48,707 bases of DNA from JBCCHY01 sp039028495 (lineage in GTDB: Bacteria; Patescibacteriota; Saccharimonadia; Saccharimonadales; VXPC01): contig JBCCHY010000004.1 in NCBI GenBank assembly GCA_039028495.1, forward strand, positions 1-48,707, given 5' to 3'. The position numbers and the translations under genes were made by a program. Every line of letters starts with the position of its first letter. The first letter of the stretch is position 1. A model generated the notes under the pieces. The model worked only from the letters and a program-made list of their open reading frames with translations, did not search any database and had not been told where the DNA came from. This document shows, piece after piece, positions 33,849-41,873 of the stretch.

Positions 33849-35269
33849 TTTTTGATCTCCATAACACTCTTTTTGAGTAGCTCTTGCCGGGCGGACTCGA
33901 AACCTTCGTCACTGGTGACATTCGGGGAGAGCTCTCGTGCGTACTCCTTGACTGCTTTGACATCCAGCAACGAGCCCTGTTCAGAGCTGAGAATCGCTTC
34001 GAGCATCAACTGCTGCTCGACTAGGCCGTAGTTCTCTCCTGGTGCCTGATTGAGGATGGTCTTTATTGCCTCACCACGGTCTAGATCTGATCTAGCCTCA
34101 AGTGCAAGCTCTGAGCCAAAGTGTGCGAACTCTTGTGCCTGAGAGTAGGCAGACAGGGCCTTCATGACGCGGGAAGCAATCGTTTTTTGTCTATTAACAT
34201 GCCCCCTACCGCCAACACGGGTGACACTCTGACCTGAATTGAGCGCTGGTCGTTGACCATGTCTAAATATATCCATGTCCAGTATCCACTGCCCATCAGT
34301 GATAGACATAATGTTTGTCGGCAGGTAAGCGGTTACATCACCACCTGGGGCCAATACAACTGGCAGTGCAGTTAGCGTTTTACTGTTGGACCCCAATCTA
34401 CCTGCTCGCTCTAGTAGACTTGAGTGCGCATAGAACATATCGCCAGGGTACGAGTCTCGCCCTGGGCTAACTCCAACAAGCAGTGATATCTCTCTATATG
34501 CCATAGCGTGAGCAGTCAGATCATCATAGACCACGACAACATCGATGCCGAGCTGCTGCCAGAGATATTCAGCCATCGAACAACCAACATACGGCGCGAT
34601 ATAGCTCATAATTAGCGATTCAAACAATGTTGCAACAACCACTATGCAGTTTTTCAGTGCGTCATTTTTCTCTAGACGAGATAGCAGCTCGTCAACATCT
34701 GCTCGGCGTTTGGCAATCATGACATAAACGACAACTCGTTCAGTATCTTTCTGGTTGAGAGCGATTTGAGTAGCAATCGTGGTTTTGCCTGATTTACTCT
34801 CGCCGATTATAGCCATCCTCTGACCCAAAACTATCGGAAATAACGAGTCAATAATTGTAACTCCTGTGACGAGCTGGTCATCCAGCTGTTGGCGAGCATG
34901 GAGTGCTGGTGCGGAGTTAAATATTGGCCAAACTGCATCCGAGCCAATCGGCCCCTTGCCATCCAACGGCTCACCGTTAACCGATATGACTCGGCCAATA
35001 TAGTCCTTGCCTACTTTGCTGACTAGCTGGTTATGCTGCAGTACACATGTCTGACCAACCTCGATCGGATTTGTGCCCAAATGCAGAACCACTACATGGT
35101 CTTCGAGTACATGATGGACAAAACCTTTTTCACCATTACTAAACATAACTAGAGAGTGCTGGTTGCAGGGGTAGAGCCCTTTAACCTTGACGATAAATGA
35201 GTCAACCGAGACGACCTCTCCTACGGGGCGGCCAGATTTGACCATTTCCTCGAAGTGTTTGACGCTCAT
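33845..35269 (-). CDS. F1-like ATPase alpha subunit, divergent
   Basis: This 474-aa non-catalytic subunit has Walker A GESKSGKTT (family GDRQTGKT), PGRDSYPGDMFYAHSSLLERAGRLG and the arginine-finger segment SGQSVTRVGG. ALPVVLAPGGDVTAYLPTNIMSITDGQ is kept. The N-terminus is shortened by ~25 residues, removing most of the helix that binds delta in true synthases. A C-terminal ~110-residue helical domain is present. It is clearly alpha by order and motifs but unusually diverged. Confidence 0.9.
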   Translation of the reverse strand: MSVKHFEEMVKSGRPVGEVVSVDSFIVKVKGLYPCNQHSLVMFSNGEKGFVHHVLEDHVVVLHLGTNPIEVGQTCVLQHNQLVSKVGKDYIGRVISVNGEPLDGKGPIGSDAVWPIFNSAPALHARQQLDDQLVTGVTIIDSLFPIVLGQRMAIIGESKSGKTTIATQIALNQKDTERVVVYVMIAKRRADVDELLSRLEKNDALKNCIVVVATLFESLIMSYIAPYVGCSMAEYLWQQLGIDVVVVYDDLTAHAMAYREISLLVGVSPGRDSYPGDMFYAHSSLLERAGRLGSNSKTLTALPVVLAPGGDVTAYLPTNIMSITDGQWILDMDIFRHGQRPALNSGQSVTRVGGRGHVNRQKTIASRVMKALSAYSQAQEFAHFGSELALEARSDLDRGEAIKTILNQAPGENYGLVEQQLMLEAILSSEQGSLLDVKAVKEYARELSPNVTSDEGFESARQELLKKSVMEIKK

Positions 35270-35814
35270 GCAGGCTGCTCCTCTTGCTGGGCGGTTTCTT
35301 CTGTCTCTGCTTCAGTCTCCGGGAGCTCCGTAGCCCTCTCTTCAACAATGCCTGAAATGACTTCTCTTAGACTCGACTTGTTGTTGGCGAAATGCTGCTT
35401 GAATGAAAAATCAAATACTTTGCTATGAGTTCTGAGCATGCAGCCCCCACCTATAGAAGGACTAACCCCTACAGTCAGTAGCACTCTGGGGTGTATCTCG
35501 CGCCTCAGCCACTCAATCAGTTTTGAAACTGTCTGAGCTGATGGGTCATTGGCGAAACTAAAATGTATGACCGGTGACTTTATCTTTAGAAAGTCTAAGA
35601 ATTCTAATAGGGTTTTACGGACTATCTGATCGTGTAAATTGAGGCTGTTTTCAGAGCTAAACGCCTGCAGACCCTTTGATATTTTGGGTAACTGAACATT
35701 CTCGGTTTCCTTGCCCTGCTGATGCAATATAGCAAAGTACCTATCTAGCGACTCAACTTCACGCCGAAGACGTAGAACATCTGCTCTCGTTGCAACCAGC
35801 TTTGGCAGTGTCAT
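35266..35814 (-). CDS. F1-like ATPase delta (OSCP-type) subunit, divergent
   Basis: This 182-aa protein has a central helical part and a C-terminal domain with the delta signature in altered form (VLLTVGVSPSIGGGCMLRTHSKVFDFSFKQHF, family IGGxxIxxGDxxxDxS). An acidic tail, ELPETEAETEETAQQEEQPA, is unusual. The usual N-terminal six-helix bundle is reduced. It overlaps alpha by 4 bp. The assignment rests on the C-terminal motif and operon position. Confidence 0.75.
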   Translation of the reverse strand: MTLPKLVATRADVLRLRREVESLDRYFAILHQQGKETENVQLPKISKGLQAFSSENSLNLHDQIVRKTLLEFLDFLKIKSPVIHFSFANDPSAQTVSKLIEWLRREIHPRVLLTVGVSPSIGGGCMLRTHSKVFDFSFKQHFANNKSSLREVISGIVEERATELPETEAETEETAQQEEQPA

Positions 35815-35820
35815 AGCTAC

Positions 35821-36501
35821 TTACGCTCCATGAGAAATATCCTCAACGATCGCCTGCTTGTTGTCTTCTAGGTACATCAGAATATAGTCGAGCTGGTCGG
35901 CGATATCTACTTCGTTACCGATGGCAGTCAGCACGTAATGATTGACTATCTCCGTCATATTTTCTTGAAATCTAGAGAGAATACGAGCTTTTTCTGCATC
36001 TACCTGTGAGATCAACTGACCCTCTAGAATCGCTCTCTGCTCTTCAATAGCTGCCTGAGTCTTTTCAATTGAAGCAATGGCCAGATCCTTTGCGCCTACG
36101 ATTGATTCTTCGTATTTTGAAAATTCGTCGGTCAGCGTCTTTTTAATCTCCTGCTTCATGTAGTCATTAAGCTCACTGGTTGTCAGCCTGAGATCTTGCT
36201 GCAAGAACATAGCGTTTTCGTTGATTATCTTTTCAAAGTAGAGCCGGCCGCGGTTACGTAGCTCCTCTCTAAACTCGGTGTTAAATATGTGCTCAATGTC
36301 ATAGTCGGCAGCATCTTTGATGTCATCGTCAGGGCGTGGAGTAGCAGTCGGATTCTTAGCGACCTGCTGCTTGGCTCGCTGAGACTTCGGCTCAACGTGG
36401 GCATGAGATTTCTTCTTTGAACGAGCAACACTTATCCAAAGCAGACAAACTCCGGCAGCTAGGAGGCTGCCGATTATTAGTACGATCTGTATTGTGTCCA
36501 T
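35821..36501 (-). CDS. F-type b-like stalk subunit
   Basis: The protein is 226 aa from the ATG at 36501; a GTG at 36507 is possible. One N-terminal membrane helix (TIQIVLIIGSLLAAGVCLLWISVA) is followed by a basic, Pro-rich linker of ~50 residues. A long charged coiled coil then runs to the C-terminus (YFEKIINENAMFLQQDLRL ... EKARILSRFQENMTEIVNHYVLTAIG), which resembles the b-subunit end that meets delta. The linker between membrane and coil is absent from ordinary b subunits. It probably anchors the F1-like head. Confidence 0.7.
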   Translation of the reverse strand: MDTIQIVLIIGSLLAAGVCLLWISVARSKKKSHAHVEPKSQRAKQQVAKNPTATPRPDDDIKDAADYDIEHIFNTEFREELRNRGRLYFEKIINENAMFLQQDLRLTTSELNDYMKQEIKKTLTDEFSKYEESIVGAKDLAIASIEKTQAAIEEQRAILEGQLISQVDAEKARILSRFQENMTEIVNHYVLTAIGNEVDIADQLDYILMYLEDNKQAIVEDISHGA

Positions 36502-36523
36502 CCCCACCCCTTTCGTATATTAC

Positions 36524-37342
36524 TTATAATTTTAGCATTAGATAAACCGCAAACAGACCGCTAATGAGCACAATAAACGCAATACCAACAACCTGTATTA
36601 GGCTCTTAGTTATGGACCGTTTACTGAGAGGGTTTCTGCCGATTGCGACTATACTGCTTTTTACTGATGCATAGATCAGGCTACCTGATATAGCAGTGAC
36701 AAGAATGAGGATTAAAATACTGATATATGTTCGTACGGGCGTGACCGGCTTACCTGCGATTGTTTCAGTGGTGTTACGTATAAAGCCTGGTACTGATTCA
36801 ATATTCTCTACTTTATTTGGGTTGCGACTTACCTGAAGATCAACGAGTATCCGCCCAACATTAACTGTACGTCCACTACCGTCGTCAGTTGTGCTAAGCA
36901 CTAGGCTTCCCTGGTCGGGTACAAAATCCTGAGCAGCCTTGCCTATGACTAGCGCCTGATCTTCGGCAGCTAACTGTCCTACACCCACCACACTCGAAAG
37001 GCTTATATAATCATCCTGTTTTATAGGCCCATTCGTATCAGTAACAAGCACTCCATAACGTCCAGTAGTTGCAACGTACACATCGGACTCTTCATCACTA
37101 ATTAGTAGAGGCGCATCACTCGCATCCACAACGACACCATGCATGCGCTCTAACTCATCATTCTGAACAGGCGTCACCTTGACTGGCTCACCGTCTATCA
37201 GCCCAACTATTTGTCCTCTTTGGAGCTGTTCATCACTAGCAAATCCCTGTACAACCTCTTGGGCAACCGCTGGCAAAAAGAGTGACACAAACAGCGCCAA
37301 GCCTGTAAAACCCACCAAAACTTTTGACAGTATCTGTTTCAT
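36524..37342 (-). CDS. Secreted ectodomain fused to an F0 c-like hairpin without carboxylate
   Basis: This 272-aa protein opens the F1-like operon. Residues 1-27 are a signal peptide (KVLVGFTGLALFVSLFLPAVAQ). Residues ~28-200 are a beta-rich ectodomain (GVVVDASDAPLLISDEESDVYVATTGRYGVLVTDTNGPIKQDDYISLSS) resembling domains in phage-tail/peptidase-G2-type proteins. Residues 205-272 are a two-helix hairpin with the c-subunit polar loop, IVAIGRNPLSKRS (GRNP at 235-238). In c subunits an Asp/Glu sits about 18 residues after that Pro. Here the position is Phe/Ile, and neither helix has any acidic residue, so ion transport by the usual mechanism is impossible. No a-subunit gene is nearby. It could be a membrane rotor or a fixed platform. 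Confidence 0.65.
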   Translation of the reverse strand: MKQILSKVLVGFTGLALFVSLFLPAVAQEVVQGFASDEQLQRGQIVGLIDGEPVKVTPVQNDELERMHGVVVDASDAPLLISDEESDVYVATTGRYGVLVTDTNGPIKQDDYISLSSVVGVGQLAAEDQALVIGKAAQDFVPDQGSLVLSTTDDGSGRTVNVGRILVDLQVSRNPNKVENIESVPGFIRNTTETIAGKPVTPVRTYISILILILVTAISGSLIYASVKSSIVAIGRNPLSKRSITKSLIQVVGIAFIVLISGLFAVYLMLKL

Positions 37343-37356
37343 AAAAGTTATGGTTA

Positions 37357-37362
37357 ATTATA
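37357..37362 (-). promoter_or_regulatory. Extended -10 promoter of the F1-like operon
   Basis: TGTTATAAT on the minus strand (hexamer 37362-37357) lies 14 nt before the ATG at 37342, predicting a 7-8 nt leader. No clear -35 is visible. Confidence 0.55.
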
Positions 37363-37415
37363 ACAGATACGGAACATTTCTCGAGTCTTATAGTTTTTTA
37401 ATTGTTGGCTACGAG

Positions 37416-38543
37416 CTACCCGACTAAGAGATCTTCAAGGTTTGCCAAAAGATCTTTGATGCTATCCCTAGTCGTGTACCTACCAATTGATAGGCGTATC
37501 GACGATCTTTGCTCGTCACGCGAAATAGCGAGTGCCTCAAGTGCTCGTGATGGTCGTTTTGAGCTAGCATGACATGCTGAGCCAATACCGACAGCAAAAC
37601 CACGTTGTGAGAGCTTATGCATAAGCTCTTCGTTGTCAACACCTTCGAACACAACCATTAGCACGTGTGGAGATTTCTCTTCGGAAGCCAGTACTACTGA
37701 GCCTCCCAGACTCTCTATACCCTCTACTAAATATTCGTTGAGAGTTTCGAGTTGATTGAGCTGAGGAGCACGCTCTTTAACAGCTACTCGAAGAGCTGTA
37801 GATACTCCAGCAATGTTCTTCGCTGACTGGGTACCGGGGCGATAACCATTCTCCTGGCTGCCGCCCGTAGCGTCTGGTTTGAGCTGAACAGACCTAGAGA
37901 CAAACAGAACCGCTGCCTGGCTGGGTCCATATAGACTCTTACTGCTGTAGGTAGCGAGATCAGCATTGTGCGTACGGGGCGAAAGTGTATAAAGACCGGC
38001 CTGAGATGCATCAGTATGTAGGAGCAGCGGTAGGTCTATGCCTCGCCCCTCACGTGATTCTTTGACCATAGCTAATAGCTTACGTACCCGGCGCATATCA
38101 GCAACCACACCAGTCTCATTATTCACGAGCGCCAGACTAAACACGACAACGTCATCTGGCAGATTTATGATTGCATCTTCTTTGACTTGTCCTGTTGCTC
38201 GCTCGACTTCTAGAGTTTCGCCGCCCATGGCTTCAACCGTCCGAATAACCGAGTCGTGCTCAGTCATTACACAAGCCGGACGCCCACCGTAGTGATTGAC
38301 AGCACCTCTTAGGGCCAGATTATTGGCTTCAGTAGCGCCTGCCATGTAATAGATTTCTTGTGGTTTGACCTGTAGTTCGGCTGCCAGTTCTTGCCTGTGT
38401 TTCTCGATAAAGGTTGCAGCTTCCCGGCCGAACAGATGCTGCGCTGACGGATTTGCATAAAAGGCATCTGCCTGCTCCATAGCTTGCTTTACTTCAGGCA
38501 GTAAAGCTGTCGAAGCTGCGTAGTCAAAATACTTTGGGTCCAT
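37416..38543 (-). CDS. Cysteine desulfurase (NifS/IscS family)
   Basis: This PLP enzyme moves sulfur from cysteine to acceptors. Motifs in the 375 aa are YFDYAASTALLPEV at the N-terminus, AGATEANNLALRGA, LLHTDASQAG, the PLP lysine in ATYSSKSLYGP and the persulfide Cys in GIGSACHASSKRPSRAL. No IscU or other Fe-S assembly gene adjoins. Supply of sulfur to MnmA (20948) for tRNA thiolation is the likely main role. It is the last gene of the metG operon. Confidence 0.93.
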   Translation of the reverse strand: MDPKYFDYAASTALLPEVKQAMEQADAFYANPSAQHLFGREAATFIEKHRQELAAELQVKPQEIYYMAGATEANNLALRGAVNHYGGRPACVMTEHDSVIRTVEAMGGETLEVERATGQVKEDAIINLPDDVVVFSLALVNNETGVVADMRRVRKLLAMVKESREGRGIDLPLLLHTDASQAGLYTLSPRTHNADLATYSSKSLYGPSQAAVLFVSRSVQLKPDATGGSQENGYRPGTQSAKNIAGVSTALRVAVKERAPQLNQLETLNEYLVEGIESLGGSVVLASEEKSPHVLMVVFEGVDNEELMHKLSQRGFAVGIGSACHASSKRPSRALEALAISRDEQRSSIRLSIGRYTTRDSIKDLLANLEDLLVG

Positions 38544-38558
38544 GACCTAAATTGTAGC

Positions 38559-38933
38559 CTACCAATCGTGGTTGGGGTAGAGCTGCTTCAAGACACGCTC
38601 GCGGTAAAGGCGTACGGCCTTTAGTAAGTGCTCTGCTTCTTGCAGACCGAGCGATTGCTGGCCCTGGCCATTAGTAGATTTTAGAACCCGCCCCGGACCT
38701 ACCTCGTAGCGAGTATTGTATATATGCTTGTCGCCGTTTTCGTCACGTACTTCTTCGTGCCAGACCCATGTGTTTTCGTCTAGGCAGAAGAACTCTCTAC
38801 GCAGAATATCTTCGTTATCAATTGGGAAAAGACGTCCACCCAGCTCAGCTTCTTTTTGGATAAGTCGCTTGTGCATATCGAGCACAAGATCTTGTTGTTT
38901 CTTGCGTGTAATTGTATCAAATAGACTTGTCAT
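38559..38933 (-). CDS. Hypothetical protein, 124 aa
   Basis: This soluble alpha/beta protein has a helical start (LFDTITRKKQQDLVLDMHKRLIQKEAELGGR), then a beta-rich part (REFFCLDENTWVWHEEVRDENGDKHIYNTRYEVGPGRVLKS), then a helix (LGLQEAEHLLKAVRLYRERVLKQLYP). No family recognised. The ATG overlaps the end of the 182-aa gene, so the two are coupled. Confidence 0.6.
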   Translation of the reverse strand: MTSLFDTITRKKQQDLVLDMHKRLIQKEAELGGRLFPIDNEDILRREFFCLDENTWVWHEEVRDENGDKHIYNTRYEVGPGRVLKSTNGQGQQSLGLQEAEHLLKAVRLYRERVLKQLYPNHDW

Positions 38934-39481
38934 TATTCTGTATCCTTCCAGGCATTTTCTAGGTTAGCAAAATGATCCGAAGCCGAAAGTGCCTGAGCAT
39001 TTGTCTCCGCACCAAAATCTACTACTTGAACATTACGGGCGTCCTCGGCTGAAGTTATTGTTGCTCCATCACCTCTACGCTCCCTCAAGTCATCTGCATC
39101 TCGCTCTGCAGCTACTGCCTCGTTGCGCTCTGCCCTAATATCCTCAAGCATTGCGTCTAGAGGGTTGTTACCTGGATTTGATATAGACCCATCAGCAAAA
39201 GGAGCATCAACTATTGTAGGAAGTGGAGACATCTCAGTCATGTCTGGCATCATACTTGGTCTTCTAAAGTTCATGTCAACTAGCTCACCAACTGCTTTAT
39301 TTCCGGGTTTAGAGAGACTATTAATTAGGTCTGATATTTCACGCTCAGCGTTACTAACACCAAGAGCAGGAACCGGGCGGCGCATTTCAATAGCTTGCCC
39401 AGCAGCGCTCTCTATCTCTTTTGGGGAATCTCCCATTAGCGCACGCTTGAGATTACCTGGAAGGTCCAATACGTTACTCAT
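38933..39481 (-). CDS. Hypothetical protein, 182 aa, probably disordered
   Basis: The sequence is polar and low in hydrophobic runs, with many Asp, Glu, Ala and Pro (MLEDIRAERNEAVAAERDADDLRERRGDG). A conserved-looking start MSNVLDLPGNLKRALMGDSP is present. It has no signal peptide or helix in the membrane. It sits between tatD and the 124-aa gene. The function is unknown. Confidence 0.55.
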   Translation of the reverse strand: MSNVLDLPGNLKRALMGDSPKEIESAAGQAIEMRRPVPALGVSNAEREISDLINSLSKPGNKAVGELVDMNFRRPSMMPDMTEMSPLPTIVDAPFADGSISNPGNNPLDAMLEDIRAERNEAVAAERDADDLRERRGDGATITSAEDARNVQVVDFGAETNAQALSASDHFANLENAWKDTE

Positions 39482-39496
39482 CTCTACCTCTGTTAT

Positions 39497-40312
39497 TTAT
39501 ATACCAAACAGTTGTCGAGCATTGGCTGTTGTCTGATCTGCCAAAAGGTCGCTCGCCTCTCCACGCAGATCAGACAAAAAGTTTGCCACCAACCTCACAT
39601 TTGCTGGTGTATTAATAGTACCACGTAACGGTTCTGGTGTCAAGTATGGGGCGTCTGTTTCTAGCATGAGTTTTTCAAGCGGTATTCTGCGTGCTGCTTC
39701 TAGCTGCTCTTCTTGTTTTGTAAAGGTCATGATGCCATTTAACCCAAAGAATAGTGTACCCCTGTCTACAGCTTCATCTACGCGCTGCACAGTATCACTA
39801 AAACTGTGCAGCACACCTAGCGTCTTATACTCATCGTAGATTGGCCAGAAATCATCAAACGCCTCACGGACATGAAATATAAGAGGTAGATCAAGCTCTT
39901 TGGCTATATCGAGATGCCAGCGGAGTAGCTCCGCCTGAGCCAGTCTCACTTCTTTCGAGTCATGGTAGAAGTAGTCGAGGCCACACTCACCTATAGCCAC
40001 AAGCTTGCCGCTGCCACTGTGCTTGTGGGCTAGTCGCCGTATCTCTTCAAACTCCGACTCAAGCTGCTCACTGGTGAGTTTGGCGGCCTCGTGCGGATGA
40101 AGCGCTAGGCTGAAATAACAATCAGGCTGGCCTAACCCATTCAGGCAAAACTCTACAGCCTCGTGAGATGTCTTGCTGTCTGCACCAACACATATCATTT
40201 TTGAGATGCCCGCCTCTTTTGCTTCTGCGAGCACTTTTTTAATCACAAAGTCATATTCACTGGCATGGATATGACAATGGCTATCAACCAGTATCGGGAT
40301 TTTATTTGTCAT
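39497..40312 (-). CDS. tatD: TatD-family metal-dependent DNase/hydrolase
   Basis: This 271-aa TIM-barrel hydrolase has metal ligands in VDSHCHIHA (HxH), the Glu in IGECGLDYFYHDS, His in LIFHVREA, His in GVLHSFSD and Asp in LMLETDAPYLTPEPLRG, with PANVRLVANFLSDLRG near the end. It overlaps the metG 3' end by 11 bp, a common neighbour pair in bacteria. Confidence 0.95.
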   Translation of the reverse strand: MTNKIPILVDSHCHIHASEYDFVIKKVLAEAKEAGISKMICVGADSKTSHEAVEFCLNGLGQPDCYFSLALHPHEAAKLTSEQLESEFEEIRRLAHKHSGSGKLVAIGECGLDYFYHDSKEVRLAQAELLRWHLDIAKELDLPLIFHVREAFDDFWPIYDEYKTLGVLHSFSDTVQRVDEAVDRGTLFFGLNGIMTFTKQEEQLEAARRIPLEKLMLETDAPYLTPEPLRGTINTPANVRLVANFLSDLRGEASDLLADQTTANARQLFGI

Positions 40313-41750
40313 TTTTAGTATCTAGTCGAGGGAACAGCGGTGCCTCTAGGGGCTGGACAACTCCGCCAGTAAATACTTCTGTTATTTTCTGAGAGGCTGA
40401 TGGCATAAATGGTCCTAGCAGCCTAGCAATCTCAAGCAAACTAGATGCAGAATAAGCTAAAACCTCCTGCAGGTGTTCAGTATCTGTTTTCGCTAGGGAC
40501 CAGGGCTGCTCAATCTCGATGTATTTATTAAGATCTTGGACACGTAGCCAAACCAGGTCAAGAGCGCGGTCAAACCGGAACGCCGCAATCGCTTCATCAT
40601 ATTCCGTTGGGTCATGCAGCTCGTCCTTTACTTCACCTATGACGCCCTGCTGATACTTTGTAATCATACTAGCTACTCGTGAAACTGCATTACCAAGCTC
40701 GTTAGCAAGCTCACCGTTATATGCTGCCTCAAAACGCTCGACACTATAGTCACCATCATCATGACTAGGTATATGCCTTGCTAGAAAATAACGAAATGCA
40801 TCAACACCGTATGTATCGATGACCTGTACTGGATCGACGACATTCCCAATTGTTTTGCTCATTTTCTTGCCTTCACTGGTTATGAAACCATGAGAATATA
40901 GCTTTTTGAAAAGAGGCTCTCCAAGACCTATAAGAATAGCTGGCCATATAAGCGCATGAAACTTTGTTATGTCTTTACCAATCACCTGTACATTAGCTGG
41001 CCAGTACTCTTTAAAGTCTTCATGCTCTGGGTAGCCAAGTACCGTTATGTAATTACATACTGCCTCAAACCATACGTACATTACATGACCATCGTCTCCA
41101 GGCACCGGTACGCCCCAATCGAGCTTGTCCTTCGGTCTACTAATGCTCACATCATTAAGGCCAACTTCTATGAGATTGAGCATTTCTTTGCCTCGATAGC
41201 TCGGTACTATTTCAAAATAGTTATTCTCAATACTCTCTTTGAGCTGAGCAGAAAAAGCCGAAAGCTTAAAGAAGTAGTTTTCTTCTTTTAGTTTCTCGTA
41301 TGCTCGATTGTGGTCGGGGCATTTGCCGTCGGTCTCCTTAACAACTGTGTCGGTCTTATACTCTTCACAGCCGACGCAGTACCAACCCTCAAAATTACCT
41401 TTGTAGATATACTTTTCAAGCTTTTGCCATATTAGCTTAATACGTTCTATATGGGCATCTTGAGATGTACGGATAAAGCGATCGTTAGATATATGAGCAA
41501 TCTTTGCAAAATGCTGCCATTTTGGGACGATGCTGTCTGCGAATGCCTGTGGGGATAAGTTGTTCTCCGCTGCTTTCTCAGCGATCTTCGTACCGTGCTC
41601 GTCAGTACCAATACTAAATACAACATCCTTACCCTGAGCCCTATTATAGCGAGCAAGTATATCAGCGTATATAAAATCCATGGCGTGTCCTATGTGGGGT
41701 TTGTCATTGACATAGGGGATCGCTGTACAGATGTAGAAATTATCTTTCAT
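40302..41750 (-). CDS. metG: Methionyl-tRNA synthetase
   Basis: This 482-aa class I synthetase has HIGH as HIGHAMDFIYADILARY near residue 18, the TDEHGTKI segment, one zinc knuckle region CVGCEEYKTD ... CPDHN and KMSKS as GKKMSKTIGNVVDP. An anticodon-binding helical domain follows. It has no C-terminal EMAP/Trbp111 domain. A TATAAT box ends 12 nt before the ATG, so the leader is ~5 nt. Confidence 0.96.
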   Translation of the reverse strand: MKDNFYICTAIPYVNDKPHIGHAMDFIYADILARYNRAQGKDVVFSIGTDEHGTKIAEKAAENNLSPQAFADSIVPKWQHFAKIAHISNDRFIRTSQDAHIERIKLIWQKLEKYIYKGNFEGWYCVGCEEYKTDTVVKETDGKCPDHNRAYEKLKEENYFFKLSAFSAQLKESIENNYFEIVPSYRGKEMLNLIEVGLNDVSISRPKDKLDWGVPVPGDDGHVMYVWFEAVCNYITVLGYPEHEDFKEYWPANVQVIGKDITKFHALIWPAILIGLGEPLFKKLYSHGFITSEGKKMSKTIGNVVDPVQVIDTYGVDAFRYFLARHIPSHDDGDYSVERFEAAYNGELANELGNAVSRVASMITKYQQGVIGEVKDELHDPTEYDEAIAAFRFDRALDLVWLRVQDLNKYIEIEQPWSLAKTDTEHLQEVLAYSASSLLEIARLLGPFMPSASQKITEVFTGGVVQPLEAPLFPRLDTKNDK

Positions 41751-41762
41751 GTTATTTCCTAG

Positions 41763-41768
41763 ATTATA
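41763..41768 (-). promoter_or_regulatory. metG -10 box, near-leaderless
   Basis: A perfect TATAAT on the minus strand ends 12 nt before the metG ATG. The segment upstream is AT-rich (TTAATTAATC) without an obvious -35. Confidence 0.55.
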
Positions 41769-41785
41769 GATTAATTAAAAATAGA

Positions 41786-41835
41786 TAAAAGAAAAGCTAC
41801 AGCCCGCCGGGCATATTGGTTCTGCAGATGTAGCT
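41786..41835 (-). terminator. Terminator after the serine protease gene
   Basis: On the minus strand AGCTACA (41835-41829) pairs with TGTAGCT (41801-41795), with an inner GCCC/GGGC hairpin, followed by a T-rich run (TTTTCTTTT). It lies 38 nt past the protease stop and separates it from metG. Confidence 0.6.
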
Positions 41836-41873
41836 AATGCGTCTCATGAGATCAGTATAACAAATGATCTGTC

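Noticed and set aside
31310..37342. Annotation as the ordinary proton-driven ATP synthase operon
   Set aside because: There is no a-subunit gene, and the only c-like hairpin lacks an acidic residue and is fused to a secreted domain.
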